This document shows, in pieces, positions 34,694-48,300 of a DNA stretch of 64,000 nt. The DNA comes from Calendula officinalis (taxonomy: Eukaryota > Streptophyta > Magnoliopsida > Asterales > Asteraceae). The position numbers and the translations under genes are program-made. The notes beneath the pieces are model-generated. The model worked only from the letters and a program-made list of their open reading frames with translations. It ran no database searches and was not told the DNA's origin. Where the stretch lies: NCBI GenBank assembly GCA_963853835.1, contig OY970834.1, forward strand, positions 43,679,257-43,743,256, in the 5' to 3' direction. Within the stretch, counting starts at the first letter, position 1; every line of letters begins with the position of its first letter.

Positions 34694-34825
34694 GAGGGGG
34701 GGAGAGAGAGAGAGAGAGTTGCAATAAGAAAGAGATCAGTGGGAAAGAGATTCATGTGCATATATAAGAAAGAGTTGCATCCTTCGCATAATGAACTGAC
34801 GGATCATATGCAAACACGTGGTAGT
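34694..34825 (-). promoter_or_regulatory. Aux/IAA leader CT tract, TATA box and G-box
   Basis: Reading the minus strand: a G-box CACGTG at 34816-34821, a TATA-like CTTATATATG at about 34760-34770, then a CT dinucleotide tract in the probable leader. Elements are seen; roles inferred. Confidence 0.5.
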
Positions 34826-37800
34826 ATTTGGTGTGTAAATCTTCTAGGATCAAGGGCTTATTTTTATAATAAAATTAAATAATGCAAGTGTCACAAGCTA
34901 GAATTATTAATAGTACTCCTTTTCTTTCTTCTAAAAACCAATATTAATTTAGGTCTCATTATTTCATATTCAAATGATTAAAGTTGAATTAGAATTAGAA
35001 TAGCCTAATTATTTTAAATCCAGAATATATTAGAGTAGATAGTTAATCATCAATATTACAATGATGGACCACTGATATACATTTTCATTTTGGATATGAT
35101 TTTATATGTCTTCTATATTAACATAAAATAACATCTTTATATATATTTCTAGTTAGTATGTCTTCAAATTGTATTGACGTCAAGTGATTAAGTGGGGAGG
35201 TTTATAATAGCCCGTCCCACATTGATATAAGATAACAAATTTGAAACCCTTATAAGCTTAAAGTTGTGGGCTACTGATTTAATAAGAGTTTTTAATAAGA
35301 GTCTCATGTTAGGGTGTATTAAATAACATCAGCTTTCCTAATAATTTGTTATTATATATTAATGAAGTTCATATGTTATATTTTGAGGTGATATATTAAA
35401 TGTATTTTGAATTCTAATGGAAAGTTGATGTTATTTAATTAATGTACCCTAACATGTGTCTTGAGGTACATGTAAAAAAAACCCATTTAATAGTGCAATC
35501 TAACATAATTTTTAATTTTTAGTTGAAACCTATCAACGATACAAAGAGAGTGTGAGAATATATTTTTTTTTCATATTTCTTTTCCTATAAGAGCAAACAC
35601 ATAGATGTAATGTTTTATCTACTTTCTAAAAAAATATTGATACAAATGGTCACACGTTTTTACTCTGATTTACTAAATATCAATCAAGGTTTCTCATATT
35701 ATGGAAGTACAATAATAAGTTTACATTTCTCTTTATCAATAATAATCATTACTTGAATTTAATTAAAAACTCTAATAGTAGACCATAGGGGTTTTTAATA
35801 CTTTTTTGTCCTTAATAATTCTTTTATCGACACATCAATAATAGAACACCTTTATTTAATAATATATACCAAAAATTGCAACAAACTTTTAATCGGGAAA
35901 ACATATTAGTTCTTCTGCTCTTCATAATCATTGATTCATCGTCGTATGATCATCATCATTTTATAATTTGTAATACTTATTTAAATTAAGGTTTAATGTA
36001 GTACTCCTTTACATTTATTTATGGAAAATGATGAAAATAAACAATAGTTTAAGCTGAAATGGACCACTAAATTTGAAAAATTGAATAAGAAGATATTATT
36101 GTTTCTTACTAAATCTTCCTACTTATTTTCCTACTAATATGATCCATACATAATACAAATGTTTAAATTAAATGATGAGATTAATAAAGATGATTAATAG
36201 ATTCAACATGTCAATAGTTAATAGGTAAGATAATGAAATAAGAAAACTTAATAGAAAACAATTATACAAGTTTTCAAAATAAATATTTAGTTAATAAAGG
36301 TGTATTAACTTTTTGGGTAAAAATTAATTGAAGGTGGCATGATTAGGGGAAGTAGCCAAACGGCAGTTGTGGTCCTAATTTTAGTTCAAAGGCGAATTAA
36401 ACAACTAGCTACCATAATGGAAAGGTATCCACTTTTCAATTAATGTGGAAAATGGTTTATACTCAAAATACGTATTTTGAAGATCCTAAAATAAATTACA
36501 GAAAGCTAATCTTAGCTATGAAACAAAAAAAAAAAAAAAAAAAAATTACAAGAAAATAAGACGCGTAGAAAACAAATACGAGAAAAATAAAATAAAATAA
36601 AATAGGTTTGTTTAAGGTTGTATGCCAAACTTGCCAGCATCAAGTCCATGCTTTTATCGAGCATTTGTGTAATGTGTATATGTATTTTCGAAAATCTTTT
36701 TTATGTTACTGCCTGATATGCGCAAATCTCTACGTCCGAGGAGATGATGTCACAAAAGAAATATCACCTCCCAGCGTGGGGTTTTTATGGGAGAAGGATG
36801 ACCACGACCTCGATTGACCACAAGATGTGGTACTTATTTTTGGGGTGTCTTAGTGTGATTGCTTATGTGGTATCTGATGTGATAAAAAATTTAGTATGAT
36901 TAGTGATATCCATATCCACTAGCCTTATCATGTAACCATCCCCTTCTGTATTGGAGGCGAACCAAAATCACCCTGTTTTCTTTTTAGTTCAAAAGGCGTT
37001 TTCATGTTCTAACCATTAAGGTTTCTTTTTTATGCATCATCACACTTCACAAACTTCATGATTATGGCCTAGGGGTGTCTGGGTTGTTTGAGTTTGGTTA
37101 GAGCTCTTATCGAATTGTACTTATCGGGTTTCAGTCTATATAATAACAAACATCTTAAATTAAAAAGGAAAATCCCTTTAAAATTCAACCGGGTCAACCC
37201 GAAACCCGATAAAGACAAGCAATCCAAACTCGATATCTAACCTGATGCTAACGTCAAGTTTTCCGGGTCGGCTTAAAGAACATGTTATCAACATAAGATC
37301 GTAATATACCCGACTCGACTAACATAATGGGTTGTATTGACCCTCTTTACACCCATACTCATGGGTATATTACAATAATTTCAAACTTGATTGACTTTTT
37401 TTATACTTTATAGTATGGTGGGTATGTTTAAAACCTTTTGTAAATTTAAATGGCCTTGTTGTAATATTATCCATTTTGTTAATATTGAGTATTCCTTGCA
37501 CTCGCGAGTACTCAGGATCTGTTGCATACAAGTTGAGCACAGAAAAAACAACATTTACAAAATGATTGATAGATCTATTAATTGAATTAAGTTGTTCTTC
37601 CATATATTGACTTTCTTGAAGCAATATGCTTAATAGCCACTATTTCATCTTCTTAAAAATACAGCTTAATTATATTGGAGTATTTTAATTTTATTTATAT
37701 TTAGGTTTGTGAGTTCAAGTTAGTTGTGTATGGTATTTATAAGTTGTGTAAAAGAACTTAACAAAATAATTTCTTTATGATTTTTAAAAGAAAAGTTTCT

Positions 37801-38087
37801 AGATTGTAAGTTTCTTGTATAGTTTGCTTTTATAAATTATATAAAACAAAAGAAAACAATTAATATCTCGTAACCCAAAAATGTAACATGTCATGTGAAG
37901 GAGGCTTCTTGAGTTCCCTGACAGTCTTTGTAATCAAAGAGGAGGTCGATCGGTTGGGAACATTCACTGTATATGCATCAATGTTTATATGTATGTGCGC
38001 ATATAACATTTTCTCCAATTCATTAAATAAAATAATACGAATGAGAATGCGAGAATAGATCTCAGCCGTTGATCTTGGGGTGAAACT
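34826..38087. other. Gene-poor AT-rich spacer
   Basis: No gene supported. It contains an snRNA-like promoter motif pair (35214-35257), a poly(A) run at about 36522-36545, and at about 37066-37340 sequence rich in GGGTCAACCCG-like motifs starting TAGGGGTGTC, perhaps a decayed member of the TAGGGGTG hAT group, though I find no matching TSD. Several short open frames look accidental. Confidence 0.45.
35214..35257 (+). promoter_or_regulatory. snRNA-type promoter motif pair without an RNA
   Basis: GTCCCACATTG at 35214-35224 matches the plant upstream sequence element (RTCCCACATCG) at 10 of 11 positions. A TATA-like TTATAAG begins 26 bp after it, spacing like that of plant Pol III snRNA genes. No snRNA sequence follows, and a TTTTT lies close downstream, so this may be a relic or chance. 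Confidence 0.35.
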
Positions 38088-38490
38088 TAGTTTATTCATA
38101 TATGAATACACTATATTCATATGAAACTGTAGTTTATTCATATATGATTACACAGGGAACTCGCGCCTCGACAAAAGACGCTTCACGCCTCGACAAAGGA
38201 TGATGACTCACGCGCGGGACGCCCCTGTGTAATCATATATGAATATAGTGTATTCATATATGATTAAACAGTCCATCTTAACGCGAAAAAGGGCCACTCG
38301 TGCCGCGACGCCGCTTTGTAATCATATATGAATATAATGTGTTCATATATGAATAAACTACAATTTTTTTCATAATTCTTTTTTTTTTTTGAAAAAAAAA
38401 AGTACGTTTATTAATATATGATTCAGCAAGAATCATATATTAATACCCAGCGCAACCGCGCGCGTGAAGAATCATACATGAATAAAAAAT
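38088..38490. repeat. Cluster of inverted TTCATATATGA repeats with GC-rich loops
   Basis: At least six occurrences of TTTATTCATATATGA or TCATATATGAATA in alternating orientation. The outer arms (about 38090-38128 and 38325-38363) are inverse copies of about 40 bp. Between them are CpG-rich loops with repeated ACGCCTCGACAAA and CGCGCGGGACGCC. A further weaker pair follows at 38409-38480. Probably a complex foldback MITE, superfamily unknown. Confidence 0.75.
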
Positions 38491-38562
38491 TTCACATTCT
38501 CACCCTTTTTTTAATTCTCAAAGCAACCCTCCACTAAACTAATATATATAAATTATAATGGA

Positions 38563-39197
38563 AAATGATAATGACAGTCCTAGCTGTCAATAAGAAACCA
38601 AAACTAAAGTAAAAACTGCCCCCTAAATTTTAGGATCACTACTCCATCAATGAATGTACAACCATTTTATGTAGGGGTGTTCATTTCGGAATATCCGAAT
38701 TTTCGGATATCCGATTTCGGATATCCAAAATTTTGGATAGTGGATTTTCGCTATCCGAATCCGAATTTCGGATACGGATATCGGATAATCCGAAATATCC
38801 GAATCTGTAGCTTTAATGTTTATAAAAGGCTAAAAATGAAAAAAATAATGTTTCGAGCCAACGCGACCCGTATTATAACTCAAACTTGGCAACAACAAGT
38901 ACTTAAATACATACATACAAACTCATCCCCATGTATCATTAGAAATAAGTGTTAAAACTTTATAAAATTCTTAACTAAATATCATACTTTTCCGATATCC
39001 GATTATCCGAAAATTCTCATATTTGATATCTGAATCCGAAATTTCGGATATCCGAAAATCTGGATATCCGAAATTTATGATAATTTCAGATCGGATTTCG
39101 GATATTTTTTTTTGGATTTTCGGATACCAGATATTATTGAACACCCCTAATTTTATGCATGTTAGAGACAGCCCTACGGACTGTCATTAACAAAACC
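38563..39197. mobile_element. MITE family GATAATGACAG, copy 2, hosting an hAT element
   Basis: Left end AATGATAATGACAGTCCTAG, right end CTACGGACTGTCATTAACAAA. The body is interrupted at 38672 by an hAT-like element. Confidence 0.78.
38672..39149. mobile_element. hAT-like non-autonomous element (TAGGGGTGTTCA end), copy 3
   Basis: Ends TAGGGGTGTTCA and TGAACACCCCTA, perfect 8-bp TSD ATTTTATG at 38664-38671 and 39150-39157. The interior has arrays of GGATATCCGAA and its inverse near both ends, with unrelated AT-rich sequence between. Confidence 0.93.
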
Positions 39198-39509
39198 CAA
39201 TTATAATATATCTAACAAATGAATATTTATTATTATTGTTCATATATATGTATATATAGGGATAGATTCATGTGAGAATTCAATTTTTTTTTTAAACTTG
39301 AAAACTTCTAATTAAATTATGTGTTAATTTATATATTTTAATATTTATTCATAAATAAATATTTGTAAATATTCACACATGGGCAAGAAAGTTTAAAACT
39401 TTAAAAAAATTAAAAAATTAACTTTAAATAAGTTATATATCTTTTTTTCATAAGTGAATGTCAATATTTATTCATAAATGAACAATACAAGAAATGTCAC
39501 ATAGAACAA

Positions 39510-39846
39510 TAGGGGTGAGCATTTGGACCGAAAAAACCGAACCGAACCGAAAACCGACCGAAACCGAACCGAACCGAAACCGATAAGATGTTATCGGTTC
39601 GGTTTCGGTTTTGAAAATTCATCGTTATCGGTTATCGGTTCAATCGGTTCGGTTCGGTTCGGTCTTCGGAAAATGATGAGCATTTGGCCTAAAATAACCG
39701 AACCGAACCGAAAACCGACCGAAACCGAACCGAACCGAAACCGATAACATGTTATCGGTTCGGTTTCGGTTTTGAAAATTGATCGTTATCGGTTATCGGT
39801 TCTATCGGTTCGGTTCGGTTCGGTTTTGGCCCGATAATCACCCCTA
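39510..39846. mobile_element. hAT-like non-autonomous element (TAGGGGTGA end), copy 4
   Basis: Ends TAGGGGTGAGCAT and ATCACCCCTA, perfect 8-bp TSD TAGAACAA at 39502-39509 and 39847-39854. The interior is built of AACCGAACCG and CGGTTCGGTT arrays, duplicated in tandem: a block of about 150 bp appears twice, each starting near AGCATTTGG. Confidence 0.93.
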
Positions 39847-39854
39847 TAGAACAA

Positions 39855-41670
39855 CATAAAGGGCGCTGTTGTTCTTTATAATGACATTTACAATGCCATT
39901 CCCAAGTTTAGTCTTGCTTTTTAAATCTTGACCCGATTAGATTATAGTTAATATGCAATTTGATGTGATTGAATATTTGAATGCCAATAGCCATATAACT
40001 AAAGAAAACCATTACCTTCCAAATAGGAGTGTTTAGTGAACATATTTACATCCCATAATTTGTGTTTTAATCCACAAAAGAAGCAACTATTGATACACAT
40101 GGAAGTAAATATGCGGGATATTATGATAATTTACATTTTATATTTTACATCTAATGCATTTTCATAAGAAAAATAATTATTAGTTTACAAATAAAATGTT
40201 ACATGTGATAACTCTAAGAGCGAGCACATACTCCTTTCTTACAAAACCAAACACGTATCATTTGCCGATTTGTCATCCAAAATTGATGTCACAATCTTAT
40301 CAGAGCGGGCCGGGTAGTATAGAGCCCTAATTCATTTGATGGAAACCACACACGAATACGATTGGAAGTGCAAAGCTTTGTAATTGCAACCCGTGGATAT
40401 CAAGCAAAGTTAAACACACAAACATGTAGCAATAAAATGGTGTGATACACACTATGGACATATATTATAAGTTTTAGGGTATGGTTGTAACTTAGAGACA
40501 AGTCACATCCCCAAAGAGAAATTAAGAAACATCCCTAACCCTAGTTGTGCCCTTTGCATGGTCAATTTCCACACCCAACGGCCAATGTTATCTCGTTGTT
40601 TACCTCGTTGGGGAAATATGCGTAGGTACTAAGTAGTTCCGATAATTTTATAGACAACGCGTTCAAAAGTATTCCTCCTAAAATTTTTAGACAAATCTAA
40701 ATTTAATAGTGGGCAATATACAAGACCATATGTGAAAATAAAAGATTTTGGTTGATGAGTCTAATATACTTTAAATGAAAGTTCAAGGTAAAATGGGTAA
40801 AAATAAAAAAGGATGTATCTGCGTTTCGCGACGGACTTGTAAATATACACATTACATTTTAGTTATAGCAAAAAAATTTTAAAAGTAATATTTATAAATA
40901 GTCGGACCGGTTCAACTGGCAGGTTCAACCGGATTACAATGCTATTAAATATTTATTATAAAGGAGTTATGTAAAAGGTATATAAATGCAAACAAATCCT
41001 ACAAATTTACAAAACAAATATTATAAAAATCTAAAAAATTATAAAAACTATTTTTACAACAAAATTCAACACTTTAAGATCGTAATATATAATAAAAAAG
41101 AGACATAACACTTAACATTCAACTAGAAACTTGGTTTTTCAAACTTCAAAACATATAAGCTTTAAACAAATAAAAAAATAATACAAAATATTCACTTTAA
41201 TTTTAAAAAATGAGATTAAAATAAAAAAATACGGTTCAAATCTGGTCAAATCATCCCGGTCCGACCAGGGTTCACAGTTAACCCGGACGGTTCGAAGTTG
41301 TTCATAAATGGACTTTAAACCGATCGATTCGGCCCGTCATATTTTCATTTCCCTGTCGAACTGGTCCGACCGGCCGGTCGAGCCCGAGTTTAAAAACACT
41401 GTGAAATACCAATTTTTCTCATAAATAATGGCTAACATTATATATGTGTTTATTCCATTGCTTGTTTTTATTCCAAGCGGGCAATATGCATTCGTTAAAC
41501 ATATCTCCTTTTGGGGGAATAAGGCTCACCTCCTTTTTTAATCTCCTGAGGAACACTCTTAACAATTACATGTGAATTTATACTAAAATCACATGTGATT
41601 AAGTACTACACGTAATTATCAAATAAATATTGTTTTTGAACGAAAAAAATAATAAAAATAATAATAAATA
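39855..41670. other. Spacer with a decayed repeat
   Basis: No gene supported. At about 40900-41400 there are GGACCGGTTC and GGTCCGACC-type inverted motifs ending CGAGTTTAAAAACACTG, which looks like another hAT-type MITE, but I could not fix its ends. Confidence 0.4.
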
Positions 41671-41913
41671 CTCCCTCCGTCCCACAAAAAACTTCCCATT
41701 TCACCCTAAATTTTTGTCCCACAAAAAACTTCTCATTTCAATAAAATACTATTATTACTAAGGACCCCACCACTAACTATCCACTAACTATCTTTCTCTC
41801 TCCAAATCAATCTTATATTTTAATCAAAATTATTGTCAATGACCCCACCACTAACTATCACCTTAAAACTTGTGCCCATCTCAAATGGGATGTTTTTTGT
41901 GGGACGGAGGGAG
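41671..41913. mobile_element. Stowaway MITE, copy 3
   Basis: Perfect family ends CTCCCTCCGTCCCACAAAAA and TTTTTGTGGGACGGAGGGAG, flanked by TA. The best preserved copy in the window. Confidence 0.95.
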
Positions 41914-42443
41914 TAATACAAAATCAAAAAAATCAAAAAAATTAAAATAAAAAATTAAAATAATTGAAATTTTTTTTAAGTGTGAAATGACCAAAATACC
42001 CATTCATGTATAAAATATGTGATTAATTTTAACCATTAGATCTTATTGATCAATAATTGAGATATATCCTTTAAAACTACGCAAAAATTAAGAATGTTAA
42101 ACATTTATCTTTTTTTTTTTTTTAATATAATGAGGAATACTCTTATCAAGTTTAACGATTTGATTTTTTAAAAGAGGTCAACATTAAAGTACGTTAGGTA
42201 TTATCGGGACCCACATTAAATTGGGTTATAATAAAAAGAAATAAAATAAAATAAAATACAAGTATATAATAAAGAAGAGGAATCTTCACCGCCAGAAATA
42301 CGATTCTAAATGTTTGTAGAAAATGAGACATTGAAAGCCATTGTGGGGGATACCCAGTCTCCATGACTCCATGGAATGTCCCTTGTCATATTTAATTCTT
42401 TCTTTTACAATTGTACCCTTCTATCATCTATCAAATTACAACT

Positions 42444-42582
42444 TTTTTTAACAGCAAATACACACCCTCTACATTACTTTTAATTCTATACTATTATCCA
42501 CAACGGGACTCGAACCCTTGACCACAGACCAAAGAGAAACACCTTCTAACACCTTATACCGTTAGACTACAAGCCCTTTGAT
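42444..42582 (-). mobile_element. tRNA-derived SINE, copy 1
   Basis: Read on the minus strand: CAAAGGGCTTGTAGTCTAACGG (box A like), then GGGTTCGAGTCCC (box B), then a body ending in an A run. 13-bp TSD TCAAATTACAACT at 42431-42443 and 42583-42595. Same family as copies 45220-45341 and 54324-54454. Confidence 0.88.
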
Positions 42583-42595
42583 TCAAATTACAACT

Positions 42596-43572
42596 GTTTC
42601 ACACGTATTGTTTCAGTTATAATTATCATTAGGTAAAATGTCATAAAATGAAAATGTGTTTTAGACATTCTTAAGCTGGTTGTATCACTTTTGGTAACGA
42701 AAATCGTGCATTTTTTGTGCATTAACATAAAGGTGTATGAGTTTATCATATTGAATTTCGGTTTGGATTTAATTTCTAACAAGGAAATTGGATTTTAAAT
42801 TTAGTCAGTTATACAATTTTGGTTTATGTTTTTAACGAGCAATGGGTAGCCCGCACTTTGTAGCGGGATTTATAAGCCTTCATTTTTTTAAACAAAAATT
42901 ATTGTTTGATTTATATCGGATTTATTTATTTATTATTTTTCATTTTTCATTTATGACACTATTTTGAGAGAATCTTATCTTCTAACAATAAAAATATCAA
43001 TAAAATTACTATTGTTAATCTGTTGGAGTTTCAAAATGTAAAATTAAGAATATTTATATATTTTTAAAATACATAAAACTAACATATAATAGTTACAGAG
43101 TAGAAACTAAATTTTGCTATTAAATTTACCAATTTACCTAATATTTTTTATATACTTATATGTTTCACAAAATAATACAAAAAATATACTTTTTTTATAT
43201 AAGTATATTAATATTAATGAGACTATAAACGCTTATTCTATTCGGTGAATGTCATGTGGGTTGTGGCTTCCACAAATAATAAAAGCTTTACAGCTTTACT
43301 ATAACAACTGAATAAATTAATAACTATTTTACTCAAGACATTTAAACCACATCGAATGTATTATGTTGTTAATAATAATAGTAACTTCTAATGCAATGCA
43401 AAGTTTTATCTAATAATAAAATAGTAATCAATAATATTACCTTTTCACCCTCATGACCTCATCGAATGTCATGACCGTTTTATCAAAATTCAAAATGAAA
43501 ACTAAGTTAGGGGTCATTTATCATTACTCAAAAGAATAGGGGTTATAATCAAATATCAGAAAGAATCAAATA
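42596..43572. other. AT-rich spacer
   Basis: No gene. At about 42836-42880 a motif GGGTAGCCCGCACTTTGTAGCGGG resembles the one at 6850-6870 (GGTTACCCGCGCAATGCGC) and probably marks another dispersed repeat. Confidence 0.35.
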
Positions 43573-43884
43573 CTTCCTCCGATTCAAAATAAGTGCTACA
43601 CTTTCCTTAAATGGGTAATCAAAATAAGTGCTACACTTTGAAAAAATACTTTATTTATCAAAAAATAGTAGGACCCACACCCATTAACTATCTACTTTAA
43701 CAAAGTGAAATGACTCATTACTCTTACTTTTTACTTTTAAACATCATTAACCCCAATTTATTCAAAGGGTGTGGGACTCATTATCCACTAACCATTCAAT
43801 TAATCTAATTTAACCATCATTATAATCTTTTGCATAGAAAACCGTGAAACTCAAAGTGTAGCACTTATTTTGAATCCGAGGAAG
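43573..43884. mobile_element. Stowaway MITE, copy 4 (divergent subfamily)
   Basis: Ends CTTCCTCCGATTCAAAATAA and TTATTTTGAATCCGAGGAAG with TA flanks, inverted over about 45 bp. Confidence 0.9.
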
Positions 43885-44050
43885 TATCCTCTATTATCAG
43901 CTTCACACTACACAATACACATATTTAATTGCCTTTCTATTAATAGGCCCACATAACGGGAACCTTTCAATAACGGAACGGGATTTTTAATTTTCTAATG
44001 AACAGTGGGTCTTTGAATGAGAATTGTATATAAAGTACAATACAATATGC

Positions 44051-44093
<43 letters not shown>

Positions 44094-45204
44094 TATGTTT
44101 ATAACATGTTTAAGTTTAGAAAGAATTACTTTCTAATAAATTTTCATATTTATTTTTATTCATTTGAACAATATGAATGTCTAAATCAAATAATAATAAA
44201 AAGAATTAGTGAATTACACATGTTAATTATTATATGAGTAAGAGGATAAAATATGAATATTTAGCGGAAGCAATACAATTTTCTTAAGTTTACCATGTTA
44301 TCAAATAATGAAATAAATGTGGATTAAAAAAACAAGCCTCACTCACAAAATAATGACTTGAACATGAAAATCCACCCTCATGTATTCATGATCCATTTGG
44401 CTTGGCAAATTAAGTCATGCATGACGTGAGACGAGACAGGAGGCTCATAGTTTAGTAGTGGTGACAAAAGGAATAATAAATATTGTAGTTTAAACATTAA
44501 GCTAGATCAACAAAACATACTATTTTTTTCGTTTGTTATTATAATTAACTTACATATTAAAAAAATACTTCATTGGGTTTATTAATTTAGTTAAGTCAGC
44601 ATGATGGTATTCTTGGTTTTAGTGAAAGCCTTTTAGCATGATGGTTTGTTACACTGGAATCAAAGAATGAAAGAAATCATACGTTTTATTGAATTGAAAA
44701 AAAAACCTTTTTGTTTTGACCTACAAAATGCAACTAGATTACATCATAAAATGAAATGAAAAGTTACAGTTTTATAATCACTACTAAAGTTGGGCAAAAG
44801 TAGGAAAAGTTATAATTTTTCCTAATGGTAATTTAGTTATAATTGTTTTGTCCTTACATATTATGCTTCTCTATCTTCTTCTTCTCTTTCATTTTGATAT
44901 CTTTAATTTTGGTTTATTTTCAATTATGACAGTTAAGATTCTTGCTCACTATTAGACAGTTAGGAAATGTGTTCACTATTTGTTATAGCTAAATACCAGG
45001 TAGAGAAAATGCGGCAGCCCGGAATATAATCTGTTTTATTATTGAATAAAATTAAATTTAAAATTAAGTTAAAAAACAGGAATGGGTTTTCTTTTATATT
45101 TAGATGGAATAATCATTCACTTCCATGTGCCAATTATAAATATGAACTTTCAAAAAATAAGTAATAATTAGTAGCATAATTTAATCTTGTAAATTAAATT
45201 TTTA
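43885..45204. other. AT-rich spacer with (ATT)n microsatellite
   Basis: An uninterrupted (ATT)n run lies at about 44051-44092. No gene recognised. Confidence 0.5.
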
Positions 45205-45219
45205 CATAGACATGTATAT

Positions 45220-45341
45220 TTTTTTTGAACGGTTAATACACACGTTTTAATTATACATTTTTTTTCCACATTGGACTTGAACTCATAACCATATCGGACA
45301 TCATAAACATCAAATATTGTTGTGTTATAAGCCCTTTAGTG
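45220..45341 (-). mobile_element. tRNA-derived SINE, copy 2 (decayed)
   Basis: Minus-strand sequence AAAGGGCTTATAACACAACA and GAGTTCAAGTCC resembles the SINE heads at 42.5 and 54.4 kb but with mutated boxes. TSD CATAGACATGTATAT (45205-45219) against CATAGATATGTATAT (45342-45356), one mismatch over 15. Confidence 0.75.
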
Positions 45342-45356
45342 CATAGATATGTATAT

Positions 45357-48300
45357 ATGCATCGGTGAAGAAATATATTCTAATCAACTAATGTAATTTA
45401 AAGTGGTATAAATTTTATATTCAATACATGAAAGTCTTCCGCTAAAAGAAATAATTGAAAGTCACTATACGATACACGTGTATGTATAAATCATGAATGA
45501 ATTTCGTTGGTGTCATCTTTCTGTCATCGATCGGGATCAAAATTTATGGTCAATATGCAATATTTGCTAATTCTATCGGAACATCATAATTATCGATTGT
45601 GATTTTCAGGAAAATAGATTGATGTTTACCCTAGTTTTGAATACTCGTGTACGAATTGAAGAAGAGTAGTTGTGAATTTAAGTTACATTATTAGTAGGGA
45701 ATTTTCAAGTTGTCATGAAAATCAAGTCATTAAAAAACGAATAAGTCGTTTGCTCTAGATACTTATAATTGTGGCCAATTTTAATCGATTAATTTGATGG
45801 AATGTATGCTTTTATTTATTGAGATGTGGTCCAATAGACCTTTTATTGGGTATTAAATTTGTAGTGAGTTTTCTCTCAAGTCCATAACTCATTTTTATTG
45901 CATTATGATCCAATTATTTACTTCATATGATATGGTAATTATACCATAAATCTACAACTATCAAGCCCGTGTATTTTTATTCCTCTAAATCTCTCGAGTG
46001 ACACCGTGAGTTTTGTAAAAGTGAATATCAACCTTGAACTTGTGATTATTTGCTGTTTCAAAAAAAACCTTGAACTTGTGATCTTTTGGAGTAAAATAGA
46101 ACATGAAACCAACAGACCACAAAGTAGTTGGTAAATATAATAGTATATGATCTTACAATAGATCTTTATCCAATCACGGGATAGCTACAAATGCCCACAT
46201 AAGAGTTGTGTCCGATTTGAGCCGAACTTGATGGGTTCGATCGATTTAATGATAAATGAAGTGGTCCACGAAATAAGAATGTGTCTTTTTAATGGCTCAA
46301 GATATTGAAAGGTGGAAGATGAATTTGAAATTGGTAGGTCATTTTATGTTTGTGTGCAATGTATAAAGTGGTCCTTGGAATTGAAAACAAGGTGTGTAAA
46401 TTAAAAATAAACACATTTAACATTTTCCTTATTTTAAACTGTTGGAATATGAGGTGGTAAAAAAACATCTTCTGTCATCTTCTAATTAAAAATCTAGAGT
46501 ACTTATTTTCGTATCAATTTGAATAAGTATGTATACATATGTATGTATATGTGTGCGTGCGTGCCTACTCACATGCATGACTGTAGTAGTTGGTGTATTA
46601 CTAATAGTAGTATATCTTCGATATGTATATGATATATTTTGCTAAAGTTAAAAGCGTCTTTTTATGTCATGAAGATTATAGTTCTTGTTTCCATATATGA
46701 ATACAAATTAAAACAATTGACTTTATTATCCGAAATGAGCAACAAAATCTTTCATTATGCTCTCTTCATAAAAGCATCCTTACAACATTTAGTTTGATAG
46801 AGGAAATTGTTAAACTTTTAGTAAAGATTAAACGTGTATCTCAATGGGCACACGATAATTATAACAAAATTTTTGCCAAAGGTAAAAATATATATGAAAA
46901 CTAAAATAACCAAAAAGTTATGATCCAGTAAATTATAATTTATATTAATTTAAGCATCAAATGGGTCACTAGATAATAATTTGCTACTTGTAGATTACGG
47001 TGGGGTTCTTAGTGAGTTGGTTCATCCCCTCTAGGCCTCAATATTCATAGGTTCAAGAACAATGCACATTGCCCATGCCATCAAGCATCAATACAATCTT
47101 ATTATTTATAAATAATTTGACATTTTAATAAGACTTGTGTATTTAGTCATTGAATTTAAAAATCAAATATTCGGTTATTCATTACGAAATTCATTATATT
47201 AATATGAAAAAGTAGTGGCTGTTTAGACTTTTAATAAGTCTTTTTAACTCCAAAAATAGGTTTAGGTAAATTTGCTTATTGATTTTTAGGTTTTGAATAT
47301 ATATTTTTTAAGAAAATATTTGATTTAGCTTATTAACATATTTTTATTGAAAAGTTGATCCGTCATTTTTTTAAAAATTGTTTGGATTAACTTTTAGGTA
47401 TAAATATAAATTTACAGCTAAAAGTCATAACTATTTTAAAATATTAAAAAAATGCGTTTTTAAGAAAGTGCATCATCAAATACATTAATGTGTCTTCCAT
47501 GATTATTTCATTTTAAAAATCAATGGTTTAGATTGAGTTCTACTGGTTCTGTAGCCTTACTTGGTTCTGATTCTAATTCTACAATATAAATATATATTAT
47601 TTTACCTATTAGCTTTCCAAAAAATTAATAAGTTAATAAACACTAAATGGCTGTCCAAAACCCCATTCAATCTGTGATTCTTTTATTCTACTGATATTCC
47701 CTTGTAAATGGTTATATTTGGATTTTAACTTCTATATATTTCGGGCTTAATCGTTAATAATCTAAGATGGGAACGAAGTGTTTGTTGGATCAAGTTGTTT
47801 AGGGCCCAATAAAGCAGTCCATTAGAGCCGAAATTAATTGAACTATTGGGAAATAGAAGGCCTGCTTTGCTCATCAAAAACTTTGTAAAACCATTAAGCA
47901 CGTAAAACATGGTTTAATTAATTAAAGTAATAAAATATAAATACTTTGTTTAATAAGACCATAGATGGTTCAATAAGCATACTTGATTAATGTAATCTCA
48001 CTTCGTTAGTATGAGATATCAATGGATTTATGAGCAGTTATATATGCATGTTTTATACATACACATATACGAAGTATAATGTCTCACAAGTGTTCTGCCG
48101 GTAGATTTCCCACTCATAATTAGCAACGGAATTATTTGAGATTTCGTTGGTAAATTTTAATAAAGTTTACCAATTTGGTGAACTATATAAATTTACCAAT
48201 TTTGCCCAATTATTAACCTTAAATTATTTACCAACCACCTTATGGAACAGTGATTGCAAGTTCTCTTACATGTTAAGAGGTTACAGATTCAAGGTTCGTA

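Noticed and set aside
36608..36817. 69-codon open frame in the gene desert
   Set aside because: No domain, no conserved motif, no promoter or splice signals.
37066..37345. Sixth TAGGGGTG hAT-like element
   Set aside because: The left end matches but the right end (ACACCCATA) and the flanks do not give an 8-bp TSD; noted only as possible relic.
39523..39747. Repetitive Arg-Thr-Glu-Pro-Lys open frame
   Set aside because: A translation of AACCGAACCG arrays in an hAT-like element.
42493..42580. tRNA gene on the minus strand
   Set aside because: Box A and B are present but the cloverleaf is poor, and it has a 3' body, A run and 13-bp TSD, so it is a SINE.
47014..47090. Possible further SINE or tRNA-like sequence
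   Set aside because: TTAGTGAGTTGGTTCA and GGTTCAAG are only loosely box-like and no TSD or A tail is visible.
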